From: Limonium bicolor
Lineage: Eukaryota > Streptophyta > Magnoliopsida > Caryophyllales > Plumbaginaceae
Direction: 5' to 3'
Assembly: GCA_023374045.1 (NCBI GenBank)
Contig: CM041777.1
Location: forward strand, 91,692,300 to 91,756,299
Length of the DNA: 64,000 nt
Every line of letters begins with the position of its first letter. The stretch's first letter is position 1. The notes below the pieces were generated by a model, which saw only the letters and a program-made list of their open reading frames with translations, made no database searches and had not been told where the DNA came from. Made by a program: the position numbers and the translations under genes. Of the stretch, positions 1 through 10,943 are shown piece after piece.

Positions 1-940
1 ATAAGACCATACTAATTTGTGTAATAGGTTCTAGCATTTAATTTGTACATTTTTATTATGGTAAAAGATGAAAGTGTTAAGGTAAAAATGCTGATTTTAG
101 GTACCTTTTTGTCCTAAAAATCGCCCCTATTTAAACTATGAGTTTAGTACTGCCATCAATTGATTTAGATGGTCATTTTATCCACTTTTAAGATTACTAA
201 CTCGTGGCTCCTCAAAAGCTTTAAGGTATTTGCGTAAAACGCATTTTCATGACACCCGAAGGTGCGTTTTTGTGCTTTAAGAATATTTCCAGGAATTAAT
301 TAGTCGCTATGACTTCCAAGTGTTTATTGACATCATTTATAGTCAATAATAATATATTAAGGTGTTACATTAAATTATATGGGGTTATATAAACTTGTAA
401 CTCAATTTTCGGGCTAAAGGGGGCACTCCCGAGATAAAAGGAGCGTTAAGAAATTTCCCGGGCCGATAATGAAGGAGTACATCATTAACGTGAATTTCCC
501 CGCTCGTGTTTATTTTTTTGAAGAAGTAACTTGGGAATCATCTTTAGAACAATTAATAATAATTTTAGGAACTCTAAGAATAATTTTTATGGGGTTGTGC
601 CACCTTGGCACTCCTCCTAGGCATTCCCGGGCCTTTATGGGGCCCACATCGGAAATTTCCGAGAACTTTGTATTTTTACTCAGTTTTAACTGAGAACTTG
701 TATTTTAAAGATCATAAGTGATCCTTGGTTAAATTCATGTAATGTCCATAGCTATATAATTATTTAACTTAAGGTCGGGCTTTTAACGCTCGTTTATGAC
801 CTTAAGGAGTTTAGGGCGTTTTAACGCCCAGGTGTTTATATGTTTTCTTAGGGTTTAATAAACCCCCAAATAATATTTTATAATTCTTCAACAATATTTA
901 TTTACTTATATTTAATTATTTAAATGTTAGGGGTATTTCA
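1..940 (-). mobile_element. Tekay-type LTR, minus strand, partial (cut by window start)
   Basis: Read on the minus strand this begins TGAAATACCCC at position 940, the same start as the LTR at 29589. It shares long blocks with that LTR: the palindromic-looking 'gcaccttcgggtgtcat' region, the 'gtggcac' block, 'ataaccccatata' and the 'gagttcct' block. It is a different subfamily from the LTRs at 13453 and 56412. On its right the sequence passes directly into the middle of an Athila LTR (941 matches 9692), so I infer that this element inserted into that LTR. The 5-bp target duplication would be cgcat (941-945). Its other end lies left of the window. Confidence 0.75.
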
Positions 941-2162
941 CGCATGAACCGGGGCGGACGCCAAGGCGGACAGACTACAACCGCGTCTAGCTAGGCGGAC
1001 GCCAACGCGGACGTGACTAAAAGTCAGTCGCGAAAACTTTCTTCTTCGCGCCAACTGTCTACTCCGCCTACCTTAATTCTCTCACGCGTTTCAGTTCTAT
1101 CCCCTGCAATTAATGAGCAATCAATGAAGCAATCAATCTGCAATCAATTCTTCCACACCAGATTGCCTCTTCCCTTCCTCTATATAAACCCAGCACCTGC
1201 AACCTTAAACGAGCGTACGGAGAAAACCAGAAAATCAGACCACCGCTCACCACATACCATTCGCTTCAATTAATTCTCTCCCGTGCACCTCAATTACCAT
1301 TCGCTTCCCCAGAACTCAAACACTCCAAATCACTCATTCCACATACAATATCCTACGTACACGCTTCATTCTTCGTTCTCTCCATTTCTCCATTCACCAT
1401 CCACACCTCCGCATTAATATTACGTCCAACCTCTGTCCGACTTATTACCAGTTAATATGTCAGGCTGAGGAGGATTTACTTCGGGCGAAGGTTTAATTAT
1501 GGTTTGTTTAGTTGTGTAATATATATTTCTACCGGTTAAAATAAATTCAGTTTGTTACGATTAAAGTTTCGTCTCTCTCCCTTTTTAATAAATTTCATCG
1601 ATTTATTAAAAAGCCTTACTAAATCTGTTTTTAATCTGATCGGTGACGAACAGATAGGTTAATTAAGCCGTAAAACTGTAGGAACTTATTTTCATCGTTT
1701 AAGTTAACAATTGCAAGAATAAAATTCCTCACACTCCTCTGCCGTTTACACGCATTTTGCTTGAGTTTTCATCGGACCTTGCATTTTCAGGTAAACGAGT
1801 TCTTATGAGTTTTCATCGGACCTTAAGAAATAACAGGAATCTTGCCAAACTATTTTATTAAACCGGTAGAGATAGCACAATTAATCAGATCATATTAACC
1901 TGAACCCGAGTTCCGTTTAATTCATCTTCATTTCACTAAATTAATCTGTTATTTACTTTTCAAAACAAGTCAATTAATCCCCCCTCTTGTGACACGCTTA
2001 GGTACTACTTATTTCATTATAAGTCCCACGGTTCGATATCCGGTCGCTTACACTTTCTATACTACCCGACCGGGATTTGTTTGCAGCCCGACGTTTAATT
2101 TGAGTTTTAATTTCTTTTTTTAATTTTACACCAGTTTAACCACTCAGATATACACGTCTGCA
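941..2162 (+). repeat. Athila-like 5' LTR, 3' three quarters
   Basis: Nearly identical to 9692-10943 of the 3' LTR. The first ~417 bases (equivalent to 9275-9691) are absent here because another LTR element abuts at 940. The LTR ends with ...tctgca at 2162, two to three bases before the primer-binding site. Confidence 0.85.
1180..1188 (+). promoter_or_regulatory. TATA box of the Athila 5' LTR
   Basis: CTATATAAA followed by a C-rich, G-poor stretch (1200-1440), the usual start-site layout of these LTRs. The same box is conserved in the 3' LTR at 9951 and, on the minus strand, near 63921 in the second Athila-type element. Confidence 0.65.
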
Positions 2163-2165
2163 AAA

Positions 2166-2183
2166 TGGCGCCGTTGCCGGGGA
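2166..2183 (+). other. Primer-binding site (tRNA-Asp)
   Basis: TGGCGCCGTTGCCGGGGA, complementary to the 3' end of plant tRNA-Asp including its CCA. It lies three bases after the LTR end, as expected for first-strand priming in Athila-type elements. Confidence 0.9.
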
Positions 2184-2689
2184 CTTGATTTATCTAGTCC
2201 CTAAGCCCCGGATAATTCACCTGTTATATTATAATAATCTGTTAATATTATTGTTAATATCTAATTTCGGACATCTGACTTGGACATCTGACCTGATCTG
2301 ACTTGGACATCTACTTCTAACTTCTTAATATTATTGTCATTTAATTTCCATTGTCCTTAATTTCTGTACATTAACTACTAACTTAAATTTCCAGTATACT
2401 AACTACTAACTTAATTTCTGTCATTTAATTTTCTGTCATTTCAATTTCCATTGTCTCTAACTACTAACTTATAATTTCTGTCAACTAATTCCTAACATTT
2501 TTATTTATTCTAACACATAACGAGTTTCTTTTCTCTGTTTTGAGTGGTGCCTTTTACCAGGTCAACAGCCTCCCGAAAATATTAATAATCACACGGTTGG
2601 TTATCCAGAGATCGAGAGAACCTTCTGCGCACCTAGGCAGAACGAACTCAACAAAACATTACCACCACAGTGATAGAATCTGACCCGGA
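2184..2689 (+). other. Athila 5' leader, non-coding
   Basis: AT-rich leader between primer site and gag. It contains short direct repeats around 2270-2310 ('gacatctgacttggacatct') and imperfect repeats of 'taactactaacttaa' (2350-2480). No reading frame of interest. Confidence 0.6.
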
Positions 2690-4440
2690 AGCTGACATGG
2701 CATTTCACCAGCGACAGTTCGAAATTAACAGGCCGTCTAACTAGGACAACAGCCTGCCATCATCCTTCCTCACCTTAGCCCATCCGAATACGATGAGTGG
2801 CAGAAGCTGAAGCCATATCATCAAAGATGTGTAAAGGTTGGGCATGTTTGATGGCAGTCCAGACGAAGCCCTGTTACATGTTACAAAGTTCTTGCAACAT
2901 GCCAACAGTTTACTGCACCGACGCAGTACTCCAGTACAAGATTGTCATTATTCCCTCACAGCCTGACGGGAAGTGCGAGCAAGTGGTATCATAGCCTGAC
3001 ACCAAGTACCATTGGTACTGGGATGACATGGCCACCAAGTTCTACGACAAATTCCTACCCCCGAGCCGAACATTGGAATGATTGAATCTAAATTTACAAT
3101 CAGGCAGCCAGAGAATATTTGTGAAACTTGGGACCGTTTCAAAGGACTACTACTTACTTGTCCTCACCATGGTCTGACGAAAGAACAAGTATCACAATTG
3201 TTCTACAAAGGCTTGATCGGTCCATGCAGAACAATGGTACTATCCTCGTTAGGGGCTGACATTCTGAAAAAGCCAGGAGCACAATTTCTGAATAGCATGG
3301 AGTCTCTCTGTGAAGAAATCAGAGACTGGGCCTCCGGGGATCAAGGAGCGGTACTCCAGGTTTATACCATGTTGGGGAAAGTGATAACAATTCACCAGCT
3401 CATGAAAAGCCATGAGCAACTCATGGAGAGCAATGCTCAGCAGGCAACAAAAGTAAGTACTCTGCAGAAGTGGTTGAGCAGATGGCTATGAACTCCTACC
3501 CCCAGCAAGCTAAGTCGATGATTTCCCGATCATCTACTACCCCTCCAGGCTATGCTCCTCTACCCAATCATCTCCTTTTTCTTGTACGCAATGTGTGGGC
3601 CTCATGACTATGAACAATGCCCCAACTACAAGAAAAAAAGCAGCGAGGAAGCAAACTACATCACCAACAATCAGGACAGACAACCTTGGCAACGTAACAT
3701 GCAATCCAACTTCGCTACTCAAACACAGAAATATCCAAAACCCACATACCCTACAACCATCTCAAAATTACAGACCTCAGTCCAATTTCCAAGGAGGCCA
3801 AGGCAATATCAACAACAGCCTTATGGCAATGAAGCTTCATCGAGCCGACCAACTCACCTCCTTCGAATCCTGAGTCTGAAATGTCTCAAATGCAAGAGAT
3901 GTTCAAGCATGATGGGTAAATCCAGAGATACGCAAGAAGAGGTTGCCGCATTGCGCAAGACCAAAAAGCCTACAATCTCAGATTCAACAGTTACTCACTC
4001 AACAAAGACCACCTGGTCATTTCCCTTCACAGACTAACCCCAATCCAAAGGAACAAGCAATTCAATCCTTATAGACGATGGCACATTCAATCAAACTTGT
4101 GTGCAGTCTCCTTAAGGAGTGGAAGGGAACTTGCCACCAGAAAGGAAAAGAAAAAGAAAATCATGAAGAGGCCTACATCAATGAAAGACACACCAATCCA
4201 GCCTCACCTCCCTCAGAAATCCAAGTTCCTACTCGCTACTCCACCTCCATCTCGAGTTACCATCGACATCCAACTTCCACTCCTAAAAAGTGAACTCCCT
4301 TTCCCAAAGAATGAAAAGAAACACCTAGATGAGCAGTTCTCCAAATTCTTGAGCATTTTCAAGAAACTGACCCTCGACATACCTCTAATTGATGCTTTGC
4401 AAGAGATGCCTAACTACGCCAAATTCCTAAGGATCTCTTA
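2690..4440 (+). pseudogene. Athila-like gag (capsid and nucleocapsid), disrupted
   Basis: Fragments in several frames match Athila-type Gag. They include a 'GMFDGSPDEALLHVTKFL' segment near 2850, the capsid segment from 3078 (WDRFKGLL, CPHHGL, FYKGL), and a degenerate C-x-H-x-C region near 3590 (CGPHDYEQCP). Frame changes and stops break it between 2700 and 3060 and again after 3490. After 3550 the frame is rich in Gln, Asn and Pro, as in the linker after the capsid. It is a relic of the structural protein that packages element RNA. Confidence 0.75.
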
Positions 4441-4544
4441 ACAAAGAAGAAAAGAAACCTGGAAAAGAAACAGTGCACCTCACGGAGGAATGCTCTGCGC
4501 CCTTCTTCGAGCACTCCCCCCAAACAAACAGATCCGGGAAATCC

Positions 4545-4950
4545 CGTAATCCCGTGTTTTATAGGTGGGTGGACTGTGGAAGCGGTCTATGCGACCTAGG
4601 AGCCAGCATTAATATCATGCCCTACGCCACCTTCTTGAAAGTAAAAGGAGGAGAAATGCAACCGGTTCCTTTCAAACTCCAACTAGCAGACAGATCAGAG
4701 ATCAAGCCCATGGGATAGTCCGAGATCTGGTAGTTGGAGTCTCTCGCTTTATCTTTCCAGCTGACTTCGTCATTTAGAGATGACGATGTTGAGGTTCCCC
4801 TGATTCTAGGTCGACCGTTTCTAAGTACTGCCAAAGCCATCATTGACGTCCACGATGGGAAAATCACTCTGCGGTACGAGGACGAAACGATCGAATTCGA
4901 CATGCAGAAAATGATGAAGAAAGCTCTAACTTTTCTCCTCATGCTAAGAC
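4545..4950 (+). pseudogene. Athila-like aspartic protease, disrupted
   Basis: Two pieces (about 4473-4716 and 4734-4960) carry the retropepsin active-site motif CDLGASIN with flanking hydrophobic residues. They also carry the downstream ILGRPFL motif typical of Athila-branch proteases. A stop near 4717 and a frame change split the domain. The protease would have cut the Gag-Pol polyprotein. The reading frame continues toward RT through an acidic linker (4952-5375). Confidence 0.75.
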
Positions 4951-5469
4951 AGTGGGATTAACAGATGATGAGGAGGAAGATGGCGATTTTTCTACAGATG
5001 AGGATATGTATTCCCTATCTTCCATCCCGAAAGCTGAAGCTGAACCACTAGAGCAAGTATTATTTACTTCTCTAGAAGAAAAGGTGGAGGATCCGGAAGT
5101 TAACGCCATGCTGGCGTATATGGAAAAAGGAAACTGGTTATCAAGCTACCGGCCACCAATCGAAGAACTCGACAGAAAACCTCAAAAATCAATTCCATCA
5201 ATAGAACAACCACCAGAGCTCGAGCTTAAAGAGCTACCTTCTAAACTCAAGTATGCCTTCTTAGCTGAAGATGACCATTTGCCTGTCATTATTTCCTCTT
5301 CTCTGAATTCCGGAGGAACAAGGCTACTCGAGGTATTGAAGAAACAGACACGATCGGGTGGACTATTGCTGATATAAAAGGAATTGACCCCTCCTATTGC
5401 ACGCACCATATCTATATGGAGGAAAACTACAAGTCTATCAGGCAACCCAACGTCGGCTAAACCCTAACC

Positions 5470-6720
5470 TAAAGGAGTAGTTAAAGGAAGTTCTGAAACT
5501 CCTTGACGCGAACATCATTTATCCATTCTGACAGTCCATGGGTCCCCTGTTCAAGTTGTCCCGAAGAAGGGGGCATCGAAGCTGTTATAATGATAAGGGA
5601 GAGGCTATCCCTCAAAGAAAATCACAGGTTGGCGCATGTGTATCGACTATCGGCGCTTAAACTTGGCAACCAGGAAGGATCATTTCCCTCTCCCCTTCAT
5701 TGATCAGATGTTGGAACGACTAGCAGGGCAAGAGTACTACTGCTTTTTAGATGGGTTCTCAGGGTATTTCCAAATACCAATCGCACCAGAGGACCAGGAC
5801 AAGACCACCTTCACTTGTCCATACGGTACCTTTGCATACAGACGAATGCCCTTCGGTCTATGTAATGCCCCAGCTACCTTCCAGAGATGCATGCAAGCAA
5901 TATTCGCTGATTTCATCGAACAGAGCATAGAAGTCTTTATGGATGACTTCTCGGTCTATGGCTCTAGTTTCGATAAATGCTTGGCACAACTTGATTTGAT
6001 CCTAGGACGGTGTGAGGATACAAAACTCGTTTTAACTGGGAAAATGTCATTTTATGGTCAAGGACGGGATTGTCCTTGGACATAAAATATGGCAGAAGGA
6101 ATAGAGGTGGATAAAGCCAAGATAGAGGTTATCAAGAAATTACCGGCACCAACTACTGTTAAAGACATTCGAGCGTTTCTCGGGCATGCAGGATTCTATC
6201 GGCGGTTTATACAAGACTTCTCAAAATCACTAAACCATTGACCGACCTGCTACAAAAGATGCCCCGTTTCATTTTGATGAAAGGTGTTCAGCTGCTTTCA
6301 AAACTATAACACAAAAATTGGTATCAGCACCTGTTGTCATACCACCCGACTGGTCTCTTCCGTTTGAGATCATGTGTGATGCAAGTGACTACGCCGTGGG
6401 GGCAGCTCTATGCCAGAAAAAAGAGAAATTTTGAGAGTGATTGCTTATGCCAGCAGGACACTAAACGACGCCCAGAAGAACTATACGACCACTGAAAAAG
6501 ACTTCTGGCTATATATTCTCCCTTGATAAGTTCAGGTCGTACTTATGGGGAAGCAAAGTCATAGTGCACACAGACCACTCCGCTCTCAAATACCTATTTG
6601 CAAAACAAGAAGCCAAGCCTCGCTTATTGCGCTGGATTCTTCTACTTCAGGAGTTTGACATCGAAGTCAAAGACAAGAGCGGAAAATTAATGTCGTCGCT
6701 GACCATCTCTCTCGGTTAAC
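5470..6720 (+). pseudogene. Athila-like reverse transcriptase and RNase H, disrupted
   Basis: The RT domain is well preserved from 5636 to 6040: CIDYRRLN, FLDGFSGYFQI, the MPFGLCNAPATFQ block and the catalytic FMDDFSVYG. The connection/RNase H part follows in changed frames, including a CDASDYAVGAAL segment near 6375 and a [10 protein letters not shown] segment near 6580. Several single-base frame changes separate the pieces, so no active enzyme can be made from this copy. Confidence 0.85.
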
Positions 6721-6914
6721 TCCTACATAGTGTGCCTATCAACGAATTCTTCCCGATGACTGCTTTTCTATCACCAAGTACAAGAGCCATGGTATGCGGA
6801 CCTGGCCAATTATCTAGTCTCTGGAACAATACCCTATGATCTATCTTACTCCCAGAAGAAATTTCTTTCTGATTCAAAGCATTATTTCTGGGAAGATCCT
6901 TTTGTTGAGTCTTC

Positions 6915-8050
6915 TGTGCTGATGGGTTGATTCGGTGTCTCCCTGAAGATGAGGTTAGCGTCATACATTTTTGTCACTCACGGGAAGCCGGAGGTCACCA
7001 TGGACCCACAAGGACCGCTGCTAAGATCCTGGCCTCAGGATTTTATTGGCCGACTCTTCACAAGGATGTTTACCAATTCTGCAAACAATGTGATAATTGT
7101 CAGAGAATGGGTAACACATCTAGGAGACATGAAATGCCACAACAGGGAATACTAGAAGTGGAACTCTTTGATTGTTGGGGCATTGATTTTATGGGACCGT
7201 TCCCTTCCTCACAGGGCCACCATATGTTTTAGTGGCAGTGGATTACGTGTCGAAATGGGTAGAAGCCATACCCTGTCATCATGCTGATGCAAAGACAGTA
7301 ACCAGATTCCTTAAGAAGCACATCTTTACCCGTTTTGGCGTGCCTAGAATTATTATCAGTGACGGAGGATCTCACTTCTGCAACCGTTCATTTGAAGCGC
7401 TTATGGGTAAGTACGGGGTACGTCACAAGGTAGCTCTACCTTATCACCCCCAGACAACGGCCAAGCAGAAGTTTCGAACCGTGAGTTAAAATGGATTCTC
7501 CAGAAAACGGTTAACTCATCACGAAAGGATTGGGCACTTAAGTTAGATGATGCGCTTTGGGCTTACCGCACCGCATTCAAGACTCTCATCGGGATGTCTC
7601 CTTTTAAGCTTGTTTATGGGAAATCATGTCACCTGCCTGTAGAGCTGGAACATAAGGCATATTGGGCACTCAAGGCCCTAAACTTCGATTTAGAAACCGC
7701 AGGAGAAAAGCGAAAGTTTCAACTCTCTGAACTCGAGGAGTTAAGAGATCAGGCATACCGTAGTGCGACAATATACAAGGAGCACCAAGAAACATCATGA
7801 CCAAATGATCCACAAACGCGACTTTAAGGTTGGCGACGGGGTGCTGCTTTATAATTCCAGATTGAGAATATTTCCTGGAAAACTCAAATCTCACTGGACT
7901 GGCCCATTCCAAGTTGTTGGAACCACTCCTTTTGGTGTTTACGAACTCCAGAATCAAAAAGGAGAATGCTTCAAAGTCAATGGATCCCGTCTAAAAAGGT
8001 ATGCCGGAATTCTTGAAAATAATAATGCTTGTTCGAATTTCTTTCTTACA
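6915..8050 (+). pseudogene. Athila-like integrase, disrupted
   Basis: The zinc-binding region (HHGPTRTAAKIL, then CKQCDNCQR) starts near 6980. The catalytic core follows, with WGIDFMGPFP near 7175, ISDGGSHFCN near 7360 and HPQT near 7450. The expected D, D and E region is recognisable, although the frame shifts at about 7230 and 7485. The C-terminal part runs to about 8010 (FKVGDGVLLYNSRL, WTGPFQVV). No chromodomain is visible, in keeping with the Athila lineage. Confidence 0.8.
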
Positions 8051-8059
8051 GGAATACGA

Positions 8060-9274
8060 GGAAGCCTCCACCCAAAGGAACAGCAGACACACCTCTACAT
8101 CATAAGTTTACAAAAGTGTGCAAACTCCCTAACATCAGCAGTTCAAATACCTCGCCCTCAAACTCTTCTCCAACCTAAAGCTTGGTCAAATACGTCTAGC
8201 TAGAGACGTTAAACCCGGGCAGCTTGGTGGGAGGCAACCCACTATCTATCTTTTGTCTTTCCTTTAATTTAATGTTGTTTTCTTTTTGTACTATATTTCC
8301 CTTTTTTTGTATAATAAAATGCAGGTTTTACTTGAGTTCTTCTGGCTGTGTAGAATATTCTTTGCAGGTACATTTCATGACATTCCACAGCTGCACTCAA
8401 GTGTGGGGGAGCTCTACACACTCTACGAAATCTGGGGAGTACACTCTTTCCTTTATTAATTGCATGCCCTATTAATTTTTTCCATCTACGCAATGAGGGC
8501 ATTGCTTGAGCTTAAGTGTGGGGGAAGAGCCTTTTCAGGGCATTTTGTGCTTAATTGTTTAAATCTCTCTGCTTATCTTGCATTTGTTCAAAAATTAAAA
8601 TTATGTACCCTGCTAATGTAGGTTGTTCTCTTTAAAAACAAATACTATTATGAATTGTGGGATAAATGGTACAAATTTAAAAAATTTCATTTGATTACTT
8701 TTGAGGAGCATTTTTCTTATGCGGTGTGACCAAATAATCTGCAAATGGTTGGATTTTATTGCTCAGGGTTTCTTTCTGTCTTCTCTCTTAGGGATTGCTA
8801 AGGGGTGCTTCTCTGTTAAAAAAAAAAAGAAAAATAATAATAAGGGACTTGCGAGACACCATTGGTAACCAACAAAAGAGAGTTGAGTGTTCTTGAATAC
8901 AAAGGCGTGATGCCTACATTTTCTCATCCTTATGCAAAAGTGAAACAAATGCATAAACTATTCTTCCTTTTGTTTTCTCCTCAATGCCCATTCTTGAGAG
9001 AAGTTGGCCATGGTAAAAGTTCTTAGAGTCACTTAAACAAAAGAAACATTGAAGTACCTTAGATCATACCCCGAAACTCTATATTTTATTTTTACCCTGA
9101 GCACACCTATGCCACCAGCAGATGATTTTCACACTCCTCAATAAGTTAAAAAGATCATGAACTGTTCACCTCTTTATCCTACCCTTCATAATAATATTTG
9201 TTAGTATTGAGCATTCCCTACTTACTTGGGTACGTGGTTTTGCTTGAGGACAAGCAAAAAGATAAGTGTGGGGG
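8060..9274 (+). other. Athila 3' non-coding region and polypurine tract
   Basis: No supported protein. The purine-rich motif 'aagtgtggggg' occurs three times: near 8398, near 8513, and at 9264-9274 directly before the 3' LTR. The last copy is the functional polypurine tract (9257-9274). The block near 8200-8240 (cccgggcagcttggtggga) is a conserved non-coding element of this type of retrotransposon. An env-like ORF, found in many Athila elements, is not present. Confidence 0.65.
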
Positions 9275-9609
9275 TGTGATAAGTGTCCAAATGAGCATGA
9301 TTTATAGGTGTATTTCATATATTATATTAGCACTTTTTCTTGCTCATTTCTCCACTTCGGTTAGTTTTCCTCTAGTTTATGTTTTATTGTTTATCTCACA
9401 AAATTATTGGTTTAACACGAGGAAAACCAAGCTGGGAGTAAAGTAGACGAAGAGACGAACGTATAGACGCAAACGGCTCAGAAAACGGAGTCCAAACGAA
9501 GAATCTAGAGCCGGTCAAAATTCATAGAAGAAAATAAGTCACGACCACACTTGTGTCCGCGTGAGGACAGGCGGACAGGGAGGCGGACTCTCCCTTGTGT
9601 CCGCGTCTA

Positions 9610-9722
9610 CCGGGGCGGACGGCTGGGCGGCCAGGGCACATGCAACCGCATGAACCGGGGCGGACGACTGGGCGGCCAGGACACATGCAACCGCATGAAC
9701 CGGGGCGGACGCCAAGGCGGAC
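9610..9722 (+). repeat. 45-bp GC-rich tandem repeat in the Athila LTR
   Basis: Two full 45-bp units start at 9610 and 9655, each beginning ccggggcggac and ending ccgcatgaa. A partial third unit starts at 9700. They lie upstream of the TATA box, in U3. Confidence 0.75.
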
Positions 9723-9949
9723 AGACTACAACTGCGTCTAGCTAGGCGGACGCCAACGCGGACGTGACTAAAAATCAGTCACGAAAACTTTCTTCTTCGC
9801 GCCGACTGTCTGCAACTTGCCATATCCATCTACTCCGCCTACCTTAATTCTCTCACGCGTTTCAGTTCCGTCCCCTGCAATTAATGAGCAATCAATGAAG
9901 CAATCAATCTGCAATCAATTCTTCCACACCAGATTGCCTCTTCCCTTCC

Positions 9950-9958
9950 TCTATATAA
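9950..9958 (+). promoter_or_regulatory. TATA box of the Athila 3' LTR
   Basis: TCTATATAAAC, same context as at 1180. Confidence 0.55.
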
Positions 9959-10943
9959 ACCCAGCACCTGCAACCTTAAACGAGCGTACGGAGAAAACCA
10001 GAAAAACAGACCATCGCTCACCACATACCATTCGCTTCAATTAATTCTCTCCCGTGCACCTCAATTACCATTCGCTTCCCTAGAACTCAAACACTCCAAA
10101 TCACTCATTCCACATACAATATCCTACATACACGCTTCATTCTTCGTTCTCTCCATTTCTCCATTCACCATCCACACCTCCACATTAATATTACGTCCAA
10201 CCTCTGTCTGACTTATTACCAGTTAATATGTCAGGCTAAGGAGGATTTACTTCGGGCGAAGGTTTAATTATGGTTTGTTTAGTTGTGTAATATATATTTC
10301 TACCGGTTAAAATAAATTCAGTTTGTTACGATTAAAGTTTCGTCTCTCTCCCTTTTTAATAAATTTCATCGATTTATTAAAAAGCCTTACTAAATCTGTT
10401 TTTAATCTCATCGGTGACGAACAGATAGGTTAATTAAGCCGTAAAACTGTAGGAACTTATTTTCATCGTTTAAGTTAATACATGTTGCAAGAATAAAATT
10501 CCTCACACTCCTCTGCCGTTTACACGCATTTTGCTTGAGTTTTCATCGGACCTTGCATTTTCAGGTAAACGAGTTCTTATGAGTTTTCATCGGACCTTAA
10601 GAAAATAATAGGAATCTTGCCAAACTATTTTATTAAACCGGTAGAGATAGCACAATTAATCAGATCATATTAACCTGAACCCAAAGTTCCGTTTAATTCA
10701 TCTTCATTTCACTAAATTAATATGTTATTTACTTTTCAGAAACAAGTCAATTAATCCCCCATCTTGTGACACGCTTAGGTACTACTTATTTCACTATAAG
10801 TCCCACGGTTCGGTATCCGGTCGCTTACACTTTTCTATACTACCACGACCGGGATTTGTTTGCAGCCCGACGTTTAATTTGAGTTTTAATTTCTTTTCTT
10901 TTAATTTTACACCAGTTTAACCACTCAGATATACACGTCTGCA

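Larger units (their letters stand above)
941..10943 (+). mobile_element. Athila-like Ty3/gypsy retrotransposon, decayed
   Basis: Order on the plus strand: 5' LTR (part), primer-binding site matching tRNA-Asp, gag, protease, RT-RNase H, integrase, non-coding 3' region, polypurine tract, 3' LTR. The LTRs end TG...CA and share the end 'acacgtctgca'. Protease motif DLGAS and RT motif FMDD are those of the Athila/Tat branch. There is no room for a real env-like ORF: only about 1.2 kb lies between integrase and 3' LTR. All protein regions carry stops and frameshifts, so the copy cannot make a polyprotein. The base right after the 3' LTR starts 'gtatt', the expected target duplication, but the left partner is outside the window. 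Confidence 0.85.
9275..10943 (+). repeat. Athila-like 3' LTR, complete
   Basis: Starts TGTGATAAGTG right after the polypurine tract and ends ...tctgca, 1669 bp. Its last ~1250 bases are a near-identical copy of 941-2162, with scattered substitutions and small indels, so the insertion is not brand new. Confidence 0.9.

Noticed and set aside
8224..8475. Possible env-like product downstream of the Athila integrase
   Set aside because: Short, hydrophobic by composition only, no signal peptide plus membrane anchor pattern, and the region is a conserved non-coding stretch.
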